A stretch of DNA of 64,000 nucleotides from an uncultured Alphaproteobacteria bacterium (lineage in GTDB: Bacteria > Pseudomonadota > Alphaproteobacteria > Rhodobacterales > Rhodobacteraceae). The notes beneath the pieces are model-generated. The model was not told where the DNA came from. It did no database searches and was given only the letters and a program-made list of their open reading frames with translations. The position numbers were made by a program, and so were the translations under genes. The stretch covers positions 1-64,000 of the forward strand of contig CAJWEI010000008.1 in assembly GCA_913031285.1 (NCBI GenBank). Reading direction: 5' to 3'. Below, in pieces: positions 35,272 through 45,610 of the stretch (positions are counted from its first letter, which is position 1; the number at the start of each line of letters is the position of its first letter).

Positions 35272-37074
35272 ATGGTTCGCATTCCCTTATTGCAACTCTG
35301 CGGTATTTCCGTGAACTTTGGCGGGAAACCCTTATTTGAAGGGCTCAATCTTGTCATTCAGCCGGGTGATCGCGTGGCGCTTGTCGGCCGCAATGGGTCC
35401 GGCAAGTCCACGTTACTTAAACTGATGGCTGCTGTGGTCGAACAGGACAAGGGTACACGCGTCATACCGCCTCAGATATCGGTTGGTTATATGGAGCAGG
35501 AACCGACGATGGAGGGTTTTTCGACCCTTGGTGATTATGCTGCCAGCGGACTTGCATCGGGCGAAATGTACCGAGTTGAGCGGGCGGGTGCGGGGCTAAA
35601 ATTTGAACCTAGCCGAGCTGTTAGTGCTGCCTCAGGTGGAGAGCGGCGCAAATCGGCATTGGCTAAACTTATAGCTGAAGCTCCAGATCTGATGTTGCTA
35701 GATGAGCCGACCAACCATCTGGATATGGAGGCCATTGCCTGGGTCGAGAACGAGTTAAAAACTACAAGGTCAGGTTATGTTTTGATCAGTCATGACAGAG
35801 CATTTCTAAGGGCGCTCACGAAGGCAACTCTCTGGATCGACCGCGGTCAAGTAAGGCGAAATGAGAAAGGATTTGGCGAATTTGAAAGCTGGCGGGATAA
35901 AATTTGGGAAGATGAAGATATGCGGCGCCACAAAATGGAACGCCGTATAAGGTCGGAAGGTCGCTGGGCGGTAGAAGGCATCAGCGCGCGTCGCAAACGC
36001 AATCAGGGGCGTCTTCGCGCGCTTCAAGGTTTGCGGGCAGATCGGGCTGCACTGATACTCCGACAAGGGGCGGCTGCAATGGAGCTATTGTCGGGGCCAA
36101 AATCAGGCCGCAAAGTAATCGAGGCGCTGAATATTTACAAAGCATATCAGAATCATGTAATTGTCAAACGGTTTTCTCTTTCAATTCAACGCGGTGACCG
36201 CGTAGCCTTTGTTGGTCCCAATGGCGTCGGTAAAACGTCATTGCTTAAAATTCTTTTGGGTCAAGAAACGCCGGACGCGGGTGAGATTAGATTGGGCACC
36301 AATTTGGCTCCTGCCATCTTTGACCAGGCCCGTGCACAGTTAGCACCCAAAATGTCGCTATGGGAAAGTTTGACCAGCGATCCTGATATGGGCGTAGTGG
36401 GAAAAGCTGATCACATTCTTGTGCGTGGTGAGCCCAAGCACGTCGTTGGCTATCTGAAAGAATTTCTCTTTGCGGATGCACAAGCAAGAGCTCCGGTTTG
36501 TTCGCTTTCAGGGGGTGAAAAGGCGCGGCTGTTGCTTGCCAAATTGATGGCGAAGGAAAGTAATCTTTTGGTACTTGATGAGCCAACCAACGACTTAGAT
36601 GTTGAGACTCTTGATCTTTTACAAGAGCTGCTTGATGATTATGATGGTACCGTACTTTTGGTGAGCCATGATCGGGATTTTTTAGACCGTATCGCAACGA
36701 CTACGGTAGTCATGGAGGGAGATGGCCAAGTAACTGTATATGCCGGTGGTTGGTCTGATTATCAAGCTCAGAAAAAAGAAATATCGGTAGTCGAAAAAAA
36801 AATAGAACAAAAAGTAAAGGCCGTATCAAATTTTTCTAATGATAGGGATAAGAAAGGTTTAAGCTTTACTGAGAAACATCGCCTGAAAGAACTTCCTGAA
36901 TTGATAGACAAACTGGAAATGGAGATCAGGAGACTGGAAGCTTATATGTCTGATCCAGAGCTGTTCACGCGAGAACCAATAAAATTTCAAAAGGCTACTG
37001 ACGCGCTGGTGGAACGTCACAGTGCCCTTCACGACGCAGAGGAAGAATGGATGTCGCTTGAGGACAAAGTCTAG
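35272..37074 (+). CDS. ABC-F family ATPase (Uup/YheS type)
   Basis: A 600-residue soluble tandem ATPase without membrane segments. Each half has Walker A (GRNGSGKST about 40; GPNGVGKTS about 313), signature (SGGERRKSA; SGGEKARLLL), and Walker B (LLDEPTNHLD; VLDEPTNDLD). The C-terminal ~80 residues form a charged coiled coil, as in Uup. ABC-F proteins act on the ribosome or, for Uup, in genome stability; resistance-type function is not suggested by context. It begins 32 bases after olsB. The alternative label Uup fits the C-terminal coil best. Confidence 0.9.
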   Translation: MVRIPLLQLCGISVNFGGKPLFEGLNLVIQPGDRVALVGRNGSGKSTLLKLMAAVVEQDKGTRVIPPQISVGYMEQEPTMEGFSTLGDYAASGLASGEMYRVERAGAGLKFEPSRAVSAASGGERRKSALAKLIAEAPDLMLLDEPTNHLDMEAIAWVENELKTTRSGYVLISHDRAFLRALTKATLWIDRGQVRRNEKGFGEFESWRDKIWEDEDMRRHKMERRIRSEGRWAVEGISARRKRNQGRLRALQGLRADRAALILRQGAAAMELLSGPKSGRKVIEALNIYKAYQNHVIVKRFSLSIQRGDRVAFVGPNGVGKTSLLKILLGQETPDAGEIRLGTNLAPAIFDQARAQLAPKMSLWESLTSDPDMGVVGKADHILVRGEPKHVVGYLKEFLFADAQARAPVCSLSGGEKARLLLAKLMAKESNLLVLDEPTNDLDVETLDLLQELLDDYDGTVLLVSHDRDFLDRIATTTVVMEGDGQVTVYAGGWSDYQAQKKEISVVEKKIEQKVKAVSNFSNDRDKKGLSFTEKHRLKELPELIDKLEMEIRRLEAYMSDPELFTREPIKFQKATDALVERHSALHDAEEEWMSLEDKV

Positions 37075-37646
37075 TTTTCATTGTTGGGGCAAACATGCTT
37101 TGCAAGAAGCCTGCCTCTCTCTTTGTTGGCATTAGTTATAATTTAAAAAGTGATTGGAGCACTCAATCCAAGCTAGACTTTTTTAGTTTCGAAGTTGTCT
37201 TATAAAATTGTTTACAAGCTTTTTTAGAGGTTTATCGTTCTGGCCTATTGATGCTTCAAATTCCACTGTGATGCCATTATAGGCATCCTTGTTGAATCAG
37301 TAACTTTTGTGAAATTTGTTGATGAGCAAGATCTGATCTCAATAGTAGGAGAGATTTTACAATTAAAAACGGCCTTCTCGAGTCCTTAGGATGACTTTTT
37401 ACCCAAGAAGTTCAGACTTATATGATAAGCCATTGTAGTTTGATTGGGTTTCTTCTCCTAGGCTCTTAGTTTGTTTTACGCCATATGGGGGCGGAGTGGC
37501 GTCTTACTTAATCAAATCTCACCAGCGCGTTAGCCTCACAAATTTTGTTTATGGTCCGGCAGTTGTCCGAGGCGGGCTTAAAAACACTTGCAATCAGAGC
37601 GCGATTTGCGTCAGGTGTCGAAAAACAAATTTTAAAGGTAACCTTT
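37075..37646. other. intergenic stretch before murB
   Basis: About 570 bases without a supportable gene. In related genomes murC and a small DUF2484 gene lie here; I could not find either, nor a convincing remnant. A perfect 6-bp inverted repeat (GATGCC-ATTATA-GGCATC, 37270-37287) is present but has no T-run. The stretch is AT-rich and presumably carries the promoter for the murB cluster. Confidence 0.45.
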
Positions 37647-38579
37647 TTGCCCAAACTGCCACTCCCAAGGGGAAAATTGACTCAAAGCCGTGACCTTTCC
37701 AACCTCACTTGGTTGGGTGTGGGTGGGCCTGCAGATTATTTCTTTCAGCCTGAGGATGAATCTGATCTTGCCAATTTTCTGCGTGATTTGCCTCAAGAAG
37801 TTGCGATCTTTCCAATGGGAGTCGGCAGCAATCTAATTGTACGCGATGGTGGGTTGCGCGCTGTTGTCATCCGTCTTGGTCGCTCATTTAACCAAGTCAT
37901 TATAAAAGAGAATAAGGTAAGTGCTGGGGCCGCAGCGCTTGATGCAATGGTGGCTCGTAAAAGTGCCGAGGCAGGGGTTGATCTCACTTTTCTGCGTACG
38001 ATACCAGGCAGCATTGGTGGGGCAATTTGCATGAATGCTGGGTGCTATGGTTCTTACATCAGCGATCATTTTGTGAAGGCACGTATTGTGACGCGAGAGG
38101 GCGAAGTGCTGACACTAATGGCGGACGATATTTGTTTTGGCTATCGTCAGAGCAATCTGCCGCATGGATCAGTTGTGACTGCAGCTGTCTTTGAAAGTTC
38201 TTTAGAAGATCCGCAAGTCCTTGCGGATAGAATGAGTGTTCAGCTTAAAAAACGCAGTGAGTCGCAACCCACCAAAGACCGCAGTGCTGGTAGTATGTTT
38301 CGCAATCCAGCAGGTTTTTCCAGTAGTGGTCAGGCCGACGATATCCAAGATCTCAAAGCGTGGAAGATAATTGATGATGCTGGAATGCGGGGTGCACGCT
38401 TTGGTGGGGCGCAGATTAGTAAAAAGCACTCAAATTTTCTTATAAACACAGGGGATGCTACGGCCTCTGATCTGGAAGGTTTAGGTGAGCTAGTCCGAAA
38501 AAGGGTTTTCAATCAAAGTAAAATTGAGTTAGAGTGGGAAATCATGCGGGTAGGGGAACCTTGCTCGGACGACACTTGA
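37647..38579 (+). CDS. murB: UDP-N-acetylenolpyruvoylglucosamine reductase
   Basis: FAD/NADPH enzyme making UDP-MurNAc, the second committed step of peptidoglycan synthesis. Motifs: [12 protein letters not shown] (about 20), [13 protein letters not shown] (FAD, about 54), [17 protein letters not shown] (about 115), and [13 protein letters not shown] with the catalytic serine. The ATG frame begins at 37545, but those 34 extra residues do not resemble MurB. The in-frame TTG at 37647 has AAAGGTAACC just upstream and gives the usual [11 protein letters not shown]-terminus and 310 residues. First gene of the cluster through recN. Confidence 0.92.
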   Translation: MPKLPLPRGKLTQSRDLSNLTWLGVGGPADYFFQPEDESDLANFLRDLPQEVAIFPMGVGSNLIVRDGGLRAVVIRLGRSFNQVIIKENKVSAGAAALDAMVARKSAEAGVDLTFLRTIPGSIGGAICMNAGCYGSYISDHFVKARIVTREGEVLTLMADDICFGYRQSNLPHGSVVTAAVFESSLEDPQVLADRMSVQLKKRSESQPTKDRSAGSMFRNPAGFSSSGQADDIQDLKAWKIIDDAGMRGARFGGAQISKKHSNFLINTGDATASDLEGLGELVRKRVFNQSKIELEWEIMRVGEPCSDDT

Positions 38580-38627
38580 TAAACAGGTGCAGAAAAAACG
38601 GCGAAATTGGCCGATGATTGAGGCAAA

Positions 38628-39548
38628 ATGGGAATGTCGAGCAGGACTAACCCGCAAGTAGTAGTTTTGATGGGCGGGTTCTCGTTTGAACGCGAGGTGT
38701 CTCTTACGTCTGGGCGCGAATGTGCGGCGGCTTTACGGGGCGAAGGGTTCGATGTGTCAGAGCTTGATGCGGGATCTGATCTGGTTTTGCGTCTTATGGA
38801 ACTAAGTCCGGACGTCGTATTCAATGCTCTTCACGGACGCTGGGGAGAGGATGGATGTGTGCAGGGTATCTTAGAGTGGATGGGTCTTCCATACACGCAC
38901 TCTGGAGTGCTGTCCTCCGCATTGGCGATGGACAAGCAAAAAAGCAAGCATGCATATGCCGCTGCAGGATTGCCAGTTGTGCATAGTGTTATCGTACCCA
39001 AAGAAGATGTGATGGCGCGCCATGTGATGGAGGCTCCCTACGTAGTTAAGCCTAATAACGAAGGATCTTCATGTGGGATATACTTTGTCCAAGAAAACAC
39101 AACTGGGGCTCCTAGACTAGGCAATGAATTGCCCGATAAGTTGATGGTAGAGCAATATGTCAAGGGTCGCGAATTGACAACAACAGTGATGGGGCGGCGG
39201 GCGTTGGGCGTTACCGAAATTCTGACAGATGGCTGGTACGATTACGATGCCAAGTACAAGGCTGGTGGTTCACGTCATGAAATTCCGGCGAATATTCCGG
39301 AAGAAATTACAGATGCTTGCCTAAATTTTGCGCTTAAGGCGCACGAGGTCCTTGGGTGTCGCGGTGTGAGCCGCACTGATTTTCGCTGGGACCATGAGAA
39401 GGGTCTGGCAGGGCTCATTCTGCTTGAAACTAATACACAGCCTGGCATGACGCCAACTTCACTCAGTCCCGAGCAGGCTGTCGCTAACGGTATTAGTTTT
39501 GGCGCATTTTGTCGCTGGATGGTGGAGGATGCATCGTGTCACAGATAA
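38628..39548 (+). CDS. ddl: D-alanine--D-alanine ligase
   Basis: ATP-grasp ligase joining two D-alanines for the peptidoglycan stem. The 306-residue protein has VVVLMGGFSFEREVSLTSG (about 10-28, the GG..SEREVS-type signature with Phe for the usual Ala/Ser), LHGRWGEDGCVQGILE (about 69), the ATP-binding VVKPNNEGSS and the metal-binding LLETNTQPGMT. ATGs at 38628 and 38634 are both possible with GAGG upstream. Its 3' end overlaps the ftsQ start by 13 bases. Confidence 0.94.
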   Translation: MGMSSRTNPQVVVLMGGFSFEREVSLTSGRECAAALRGEGFDVSELDAGSDLVLRLMELSPDVVFNALHGRWGEDGCVQGILEWMGLPYTHSGVLSSALAMDKQKSKHAYAAAGLPVVHSVIVPKEDVMARHVMEAPYVVKPNNEGSSCGIYFVQENTTGAPRLGNELPDKLMVEQYVKGRELTTTVMGRRALGVTEILTDGWYDYDAKYKAGGSRHEIPANIPEEITDACLNFALKAHEVLGCRGVSRTDFRWDHEKGLAGLILLETNTQPGMTPTSLSPEQAVANGISFGAFCRWMVEDASCHR

Positions 39549-40423
39549 ACTCTGATCGTTATGCCCCCTTTGATCCGGCGCCTTCGCTTTGGTCTTATCG
39601 GCTATTGCGACTTATGCTAAGCCCGTTTTTGCGCCGCCTTATATTTTATGGGATACCTGTTCTGCTATTAATAGGAGTAGGGCTTCTTAATTTAACAAAC
39701 GAGCAGCGGCGCGAGCAAGTTTTAACTGCCTTTAATGACTTGAAGATGTTTGTGACGGAGCGGCCGGAGTTCATGGTAAACCTAATGTCGCTCAAAGGTG
39801 CCAGCGTCTCGGTTATGCAGGATATACGTGAAGTGGTGCCCATCGACTTTCCCGTTAGTAGATTTGATCTTGACCTTGACCACATACGTCAGATCATTCT
39901 TGGCCTTGGTCCAGTCAAAGATGCAAATGTCCGGGTCCGTTCAAATGGGGTACTGCAGGTTGATGTTGTTGAGCGTGCTCCAGCCTTTTTATGGCGCCGT
40001 GAGAATGGCCTTGAGGTATTGGATGAGACTGGCATTTATGTACGAACTGGTGCTTCACGCCTGCAGCATCGTGACTTGCCATTGATCGCGGGCGAAGGCG
40101 CAGATTCCCAAGTGGCTCAGGCGCAACAACTTTTTGAGGCGGCGAAACCTCTACGGGAGAGACTTCGAGGCCTTGTTTTTATTGGTGAACGCCGCTGGGA
40201 CGTTGTTCTGGATAATGGTCAGCGTCTGATGCTCCCCGAAAAGAACCCCGTGCTTGCATTGGAACGACTAATCGCAATAAATCAGGCCGAGGATTTACTG
40301 GAAAGGTCTGTGAAAGTTGTCGACTTTCGCCTTCAGCACCGGCCAACGTTACAATTGCGCAGAAGGGCAATGCATGAGTTTAAACAAACAAAGTTGATGC
40401 AGTTGGGACAAATAAATGACTGA
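39536..40423 (+). CDS. ftsQ: cell division protein FtsQ
   Basis: Single-pass inner-membrane divisome protein linking early and late division proteins. A short cytoplasmic N-terminus, a membrane segment at about 41-58 (LIFYGIPVLLLIGVGLL), a POTRA domain (about 80-150; ASVSVMQDIREVVPIDFPVSR region), and a C-terminal FtsQ beta domain (RRWDVVLDNGQRLMLPE). The frame opens at 39509, but I prefer GTG at 39536 (SQINSDRYAPFD), which follows GGAGG by 7 bases; it overlaps the ddl end. The stop overlaps ftsA by 8 bases. Confidence 0.9.
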   Translation: MSQINSDRYAPFDPAPSLWSYRLLRLMLSPFLRRLIFYGIPVLLLIGVGLLNLTNEQRREQVLTAFNDLKMFVTERPEFMVNLMSLKGASVSVMQDIREVVPIDFPVSRFDLDLDHIRQIILGLGPVKDANVRVRSNGVLQVDVVERAPAFLWRRENGLEVLDETGIYVRTGASRLQHRDLPLIAGEGADSQVAQAQQLFEAAKPLRERLRGLVFIGERRWDVVLDNGQRLMLPEKNPVLALERLIAINQAEDLLERSVKVVDFRLQHRPTLQLRRRAMHEFKQTKLMQLGQIND

Positions 40424-41750
40424 TCTCTACCAAAAACAGCGGGCGATGCGGGCAATGCGCAAGGCCGCGATGCAGCGGGGGGTGATCGCCGTTCTGGATG
40501 TTGGTAGTACGAAAATCAGCTGTTTGATACTGCGTTTTGATGGCGTTAACCTTAATGATGAAAGCGAAGGCGTTGGTTCCATAAGAGGTCATTCTAGTTT
40601 CAGCGTAATTGGTTCTGCCACAACTGCTTCGCGTGGTGTGGGTTTTGGTGAGGTCTTGTCAATGCGTGAAGGCGAACGTGCTATTCGTACAGCGCTTCAG
40701 TCGGCTCAGAAGCTAGCAAATATTCGAGTTGATCATGTGATTGCTTGTTTTTCTGGCGGAAAACCACGGTCTTATGGGCTTGCAGGTGAGGCAAACGTTC
40801 AGAACCAAGTCGTTTCTGAACAGGATATTGCACGCGTTCTGAGCGCTTGTGATGTTCCGGATTACGGAGACAGCCGCGAAATACTCCACGCCCAGCCAGT
40901 CAATTTTGGGCTCGACGATCGCAGCGGCCTTGACGATCCGCGCGGACAGCTCGGCGAACGTCTATACACTGATGTGCATATGCTTACAGTAGATGAGAAG
41001 GTAATCCGCGATTTAGCCCATTGCGTAAAGCGATGCGATCTTGAGTTGGCAGGTGTTGCCTCATCCGCCTATGCTTCGGCCGTATCCTCTTTAGTGGAGG
41101 ATGAGCAAGAGCTAGGTGCGGCATGCATTGATATCGGGGGCGGTGCTACTGGTGTTTGCGTTTTTCTCAAAAAGCACATGATTTACTGCGATGCAGTGCG
41201 TTTAGGTGGCGAACATATTACCCGTGATGTGTCTATGGGGTTGCAAGTTCCTATTGTGACAGCTGAACGTATCAAAACCATTAATGGTGGGTTGTTTGCA
41301 ACTGGAATGGATGACCGAGATATGATTGAAGTGCGTGGTGACACGGGTGATTGGGAGCACGATCGCAGGTTGGTTAGTCGCACTGAATTGATCGGGATAA
41401 TGCGCCCTAGAGCAGAAGAAATCCTTGAAGAGGTGCGTAACCATCTTGACGCGGCTGGATTTGAACATCTGCCAAGTCAACAAATTGTCTTGACGGGTGG
41501 ATCCAGTCTAATTCCTGGCCTTGATGGGCTAGCCAGTCGTATCCTAGGCCAACAAGTCCGGCTCGGGCGGCCATTGCGTATTCACCGGCTTCCACAGGCG
41601 TACTCCGGTCCAACCTGTTCTTCGATTGTCGGGCTGAGCCTTTTTGCAGCGCATCCTCAAGATGAATGGTGGGATTTTGAGATGCAACCAGAGGGTTATC
41701 CTGCTCGTTCTGTGAAACGCGCAGTCAGATGGTTCAAAGAAAATTGGTAG
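40416..41750 (+). CDS. ftsA: cell division protein FtsA
   Basis: Actin-like ATPase that tethers FtsZ to the membrane. Of 444 residues: phosphate-1 motif VIAVLDVGSTKISCLI (about 24), SHS2-type subdomain in the middle, phosphate-2 IDIGGGATGVCVF (about 239), adenosine motif VLTGGSSLIPGLDGLA (about 356), and a C-terminal amphipathic helix (SVKRAVRWFKENW) that binds membrane. Overlaps ftsQ by 8 bases. A 170-base gap with promoter potential separates it from ftsZ. Confidence 0.95.
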   Translation: MTDLYQKQRAMRAMRKAAMQRGVIAVLDVGSTKISCLILRFDGVNLNDESEGVGSIRGHSSFSVIGSATTASRGVGFGEVLSMREGERAIRTALQSAQKLANIRVDHVIACFSGGKPRSYGLAGEANVQNQVVSEQDIARVLSACDVPDYGDSREILHAQPVNFGLDDRSGLDDPRGQLGERLYTDVHMLTVDEKVIRDLAHCVKRCDLELAGVASSAYASAVSSLVEDEQELGAACIDIGGGATGVCVFLKKHMIYCDAVRLGGEHITRDVSMGLQVPIVTAERIKTINGGLFATGMDDRDMIEVRGDTGDWEHDRRLVSRTELIGIMRPRAEEILEEVRNHLDAAGFEHLPSQQIVLTGGSSLIPGLDGLASRILGQQVRLGRPLRIHRLPQAYSGPTCSSIVGLSLFAAHPQDEWWDFEMQPEGYPARSVKRAVRWFKENW

Positions 41751-41920
41751 GCTCTAGAACCTTTAATTACGTGACATGGAGTAAAATCAGCAAAAATTCC
41801 TCTATATTAAGTGCATAAACCGCTTTTTTGCGTGACGAGAGCTAAAGGATTGTTTAAGCTTTAACTTAAGTTTATTGAGAACAGTCCCGATTAAGGGGCA
41901 GCAAACAGGCGGACGGATTT

Positions 41921-43483
41921 ATGACACTTAACCTATCGGTTCCAGAACATGACGAACTTAAACCACGTATCACCGTATTTGGAGTCGGTGGTGCTGGCGG
42001 TAATGCCGTAGACAACATGATCGAAAAGCAACTGGATGGCGTGGAATTTGTGGTCGCAAATACTGATGCGCAGGCTCTAGCCCAGAATAATTCAGGCATC
42101 CGAATACAACTTGGAGTGAAAGCCACGCAAGGTCTTGGAGCCGGTGCGCGCGCAAGGGTTGGCGCTGCTGCAGCCGAAGAAAGCATAGAGCAAATCGTTG
42201 ATCATCTTGCTGGCGCACACATGTGTTTTATAACCGCCGGAATGGGCGGTGGAACGGGCACAGGTGCTGCGCCAATTATCGCCCAAGCCGCACGCGAGCT
42301 TGGAGTTCTTACCGTTGGCGTTGTAACCAAACCTTTCCAATTTGAGGGTGCAAAACGCATGCGCCAGGCCGAAGAAGGTGTAGAGGCGCTTCAAAAAATG
42401 GTTGATACTCTCATTATTATCCCAAACCAAAACCTGTTCCGCCTTGCAAACGAGAAAACCACATTTACCGAAGCGTTCAGCATGGCTGATGACGTACTTT
42501 ATCAGGGGGTCAAAGGTGTTACCGATCTCATGGTGCGGCCCGGTTTAATCAATCTAGATTTTGCTGACGTCCGCGCAGTTATGGATGAAATGGGCAAAGC
42601 AATGATGGGCACCGGAGAGGCCGAGGGCGAGGAGCGCGCCATTCAAGCCGCAGAAAAAGCCATCGCCAATCCCCTGTTGGACGAGATAAGCCTGCGCGGT
42701 GCGCGCGGGGTACTAATCAATATCACAGGCGGCAAAGACCTTACTCTTTTTGAACTCGATGAAGCTGCAAACCGTATCCGCGAGGAAGTTGACTCAGATG
42801 CTAACATTATAGTCGGCTCAACGCTAGACGAAAGAATGGAAGGTGTGATGCGTGTCTCAGTTGTTGCTACAGGGATTGATGCGTCTGAAATTATACAAGA
42901 CTTGCCGCTGCCACTTCGCGCATCAGTTGATGAAGATGGCTCGGGTAATGCTTTCCATGAAACAGAGGAAGTTGCCGCTGGAAAAGCAGTGGCGGAGCCC
43001 GATCTGTTTAAAAGTGCAGCACCTTTAATAGCAGAAGATGCGGCCGTACTGCCAACTTCATCGACAAGTCCAGAAGAAAAAGATCTACTTCCGCCACCGG
43101 CTTATGAAGAGCCGGTAGTTCAGGTAGAATCATCTAGCGAGAGTTTTATAGCACCTCAGGCTCCACTGGCCGGAACACCTTCAAATCAAGCAATGGCTCG
43201 GCTCCGTAAAGCAGTACAGAATTCACCAGGATATGGGGATACAGTGCCGGGAATGGAAGATGAGAGCTCTGAAACAGAGCGTTCGCGTTTTGGGATAGGC
43301 TCTCTCATAAACCGGATGTCTGGACAGGATGCCGATAAGAAAGCGCAAGCCGCACGAAAGCAACCGATAGCGGGTGCGCCAACATCATCAATCTACCAAG
43401 AAGAGATAGAAAAAAATGAAGTAGCCGATCCAGAACAGGAACGCATCGAGGTCCCCGCGTTCTTGCGCCGTCAAGCCAATTAA
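41921..43483 (+). CDS. ftsZ: cell division protein FtsZ
   Basis: Tubulin-like GTPase forming the Z-ring. The 520-residue protein has the tubulin signature [10 protein letters not shown] (about 109), [15 protein letters not shown] near 20, the T7 loop region [11 protein letters not shown] (about 207), then a long variable linker (about 320-500) and the C-terminal anchor peptide [10 protein letters not shown] that contacts FtsA. The linker is longer than in E. coli FtsZ, as is usual in alphaproteobacteria. GGCGGACGG precedes the ATG. Confidence 0.97.
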   Translation: MTLNLSVPEHDELKPRITVFGVGGAGGNAVDNMIEKQLDGVEFVVANTDAQALAQNNSGIRIQLGVKATQGLGAGARARVGAAAAEESIEQIVDHLAGAHMCFITAGMGGGTGTGAAPIIAQAARELGVLTVGVVTKPFQFEGAKRMRQAEEGVEALQKMVDTLIIIPNQNLFRLANEKTTFTEAFSMADDVLYQGVKGVTDLMVRPGLINLDFADVRAVMDEMGKAMMGTGEAEGEERAIQAAEKAIANPLLDEISLRGARGVLINITGGKDLTLFELDEAANRIREEVDSDANIIVGSTLDERMEGVMRVSVVATGIDASEIIQDLPLPLRASVDEDGSGNAFHETEEVAAGKAVAEPDLFKSAAPLIAEDAAVLPTSSTSPEEKDLLPPPAYEEPVVQVESSSESFIAPQAPLAGTPSNQAMARLRKAVQNSPGYGDTVPGMEDESSETERSRFGIGSLINRMSGQDADKKAQAARKQPIAGAPTSSIYQEEIEKNEVADPEQERIEVPAFLRRQAN

Positions 43484-43688
43484 AATTTCATACCTTATGT
43501 GAAGATCGTTCTTTTGGGCTATATTTTACAATATATTATGATTATTTAATTTCAAGCAGTACAAATTCGCTATGCTGGAACTCGGATGTTACAAACAGAC
43601 ACAAAGTTTGAATTGAGTTAATTAAAATTAATCCTTAAAAAGTAGGTACAGTGGAATTATATCTTAAAATCAAACCTCGAGGATTAAA

Positions 43689-44609
43689 TTGCAGTCAACT
43701 TTGTCTAAACCATTGCGATTTTCCGGATGCGGTTTGCATAGCGGACTAACAAGCTTGATTACATTATGCCCGGCGCCTGCAAATTATGGTATTCGCTTTG
43801 TTCGAACTGATCAGCCTCCGGAATGCGCGGTTGTCTCTGCCACATGGGAAATGGTAGAGTCTTCAGCTCTTTGCACTAAAATAATGAACCATGCGGGAGT
43901 GTCTGTGAGTACGGTAGAACATGTTCTAGCAGCTCTTGCCGGTTGCGGGATACATAATGCTCGTATTGAGATCGACGGCCAGGAAGCTCCAATTCTGGAT
44001 GGCAGTTCGAGACCGTTTGCTCTCGAAATCTTACGGAATGGGATTGAGTGTTTTGATGCGCCATTAACGGTTCTACGTATCCTGCGCGAAGTGACATTTC
44101 AAAGCGGCTCTGCTTGGGCGAAATTGAGTCCTTATTCTGAACCGTGGATTAGCTTCCATATTGATTTTGAAGACAGCGCTATTGGTATCCAACAAAAAAG
44201 CCTGACATTGTCTAATGGCTCCTTTATCCGTGAATTGTGCAACAGTCGTACATTTTGCCGAAGCAAAGACGTGGACGCTATGCGGGCTAATGGCCTTGCG
44301 CTCGGCGGGACACTGGAAAATGCGGTGGTTTTTGATGGCGATTCAGTACTAAGCCCCGGAGGCTTGCGCCACAAAGACGAAGCCGTTCGTCACAAGATGC
44401 TGGATGCCATTGGTGATCTGTGTTTGGCGGGAGGACCTATTATTGGCCATTATACAGGTCATTGCGCTGGGCACGCTATAACCAACGGCCTTTTACGGGC
44501 ATTGTTTGAGGACAAAAGAGCATATGAATGGGTCAAATGTGACGCTGATCTGTACCGGATTCTACCTGGTTTCAACACGAGCCTTGCGGAATTACCTCTG
44601 GTAGCTTGA
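43689..44609 (+). CDS. lpxC: UDP-3-O-acyl-N-acetylglucosamine deacetylase
   Basis: Zinc enzyme performing the committed step of lipid A synthesis. The 306-residue protein has the zinc ligands in TVEHVLAALAG (His about 77) and RHKMLDAIGDL (His and Asp about 238), and the catalytic histidine in GHCAGHAITNGLL. The start codon is TTG at 43689, preceded by GAGGA with 5 bases between, which is a better fit than any downstream ATG. Placed between ftsZ and bamD as in many alphaproteobacteria. Confidence 0.95.
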   Translation: MQSTLSKPLRFSGCGLHSGLTSLITLCPAPANYGIRFVRTDQPPECAVVSATWEMVESSALCTKIMNHAGVSVSTVEHVLAALAGCGIHNARIEIDGQEAPILDGSSRPFALEILRNGIECFDAPLTVLRILREVTFQSGSAWAKLSPYSEPWISFHIDFEDSAIGIQQKSLTLSNGSFIRELCNSRTFCRSKDVDAMRANGLALGGTLENAVVFDGDSVLSPGGLRHKDEAVRHKMLDAIGDLCLAGGPIIGHYTGHCAGHAITNGLLRALFEDKRAYEWVKCDADLYRILPGFNTSLAELPLVA

Positions 44610-44743
44610 AGATAATTGCATTAGTAGTTCTTTAAGGCAGGGTTTCGTGCCCTAGTATTTTGCAGTTTCATTTTCGGCGCTGGAACGTAGCCCAATAAGC
44701 TTTACATTTGAGTTGTTGTGGTAAGGCATGAGGATAAGAATTT

Positions 44744-45589
44744 ATGAAATCAGGCATGCTTGCTATAATGTCCTTTCTTGTAGCTTTCGGAATAAGTGGT
44801 ATGAGTGGCTGTAGTCCGATAGATTTTGGACACGATAAAGCTGATATTGAATCGTTAAGTCCAGCCCAAATTTTTCAGAAGGGGGAAGTCGAGCTAGAGC
44901 GAAATAATAACGAAAAAGGGGCCTTATTTTTTGGAGAAATAGAACGGCTTTATCCATATTCTGAATGGGCCAAAAGGGGCTTGATTATGCAGGCATTCGC
45001 ATTTCACAGAGACAAGAAATATGATGAAAGCCGTGCAGCTTCAACGCGTTTTGTTGATTTTTATCCGGCAGATGACGATGTTGCCTATGCCAAGTATTTG
45101 TTTGGACTGAGCTATTATGATCAAATTGATGATGTGGGTCGTGATCAGGGTGTTACACGCAAAGCCTTACAAGCTTTTAGAGAACTCTTCGAACAATATC
45201 CCGAAAGCGAATACTCCAAATCGGCAAAGCTGAAATTTGACTTGGCATTTGATCATCTGGCCAGTAAAGAAATGGAAGTTGGTCGATATTATCTCAAAGA
45301 TGCTCACTATAGTTCCGCGATCAATCGATTTAGGTTGGTAGTAGAGGATTTTAAAGCGACTTCTCACACTGCAGAGGCCCTGCACCGTTTAGTAGAAGCA
45401 TATCTGTCTCTTGGACTGTTTGACGAAGCCCAGACGGCTGGTGCTATACTTGGCCAAAGTTACGAGGCATCAGATTGGTACAAGAACAGCTACAATCTTT
45501 TGGAAACAAGGGGTCTGTCGCCTACGGTGAAGGGCAAAAGTTGGTTAAGCAGAGTTCATAGACAGGTTATAAAAGGTCAATGGCTGTAG
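44744..45589 (+). CDS. bamD: outer-membrane assembly lipoprotein BamD
   Basis: Essential BAM subunit, a periplasmic lipoprotein with five TPR-like repeats that binds BamA. Signal (about 1-22) ends in the lipobox MSGC with Cys 23. TPR-type stretches follow: PAQIFQKGEVELERNN, EWAKRGLIMQAFAFHRDKKYDE, DVAYAKYLFGLSYY, and HTAEALHRLVEAYLSLGLFDE. GAGGATAAG lies about 9 bases before the ATG. It ends shortly before recN and probably shares its transcript. Confidence 0.93.
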   Translation: MKSGMLAIMSFLVAFGISGMSGCSPIDFGHDKADIESLSPAQIFQKGEVELERNNNEKGALFFGEIERLYPYSEWAKRGLIMQAFAFHRDKKYDESRAASTRFVDFYPADDDVAYAKYLFGLSYYDQIDDVGRDQGVTRKALQAFRELFEQYPESEYSKSAKLKFDLAFDHLASKEMEVGRYYLKDAHYSSAINRFRLVVEDFKATSHTAEALHRLVEAYLSLGLFDEAQTAGAILGQSYEASDWYKNSYNLLETRGLSPTVKGKSWLSRVHRQVIKGQWL

Positions 45590-45610
45590 TATTTGGGATT
45601 TAACGATTTT

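Noticed and set aside
41850-41880. TTAA repeats upstream of ftsZ suggestive of a CtrA site
   Set aside because: Spacing between the TTAA halves does not fit the TTAA-N7-TTAA consensus; AT-rich sequence gives these often.
45554-45568. GTTC-N7-GGTT just before recN as a possible alphaproteobacterial LexA box
   Set aside because: The second half departs from GTTC and the site lies in bamD coding sequence; not enough to claim SOS control.
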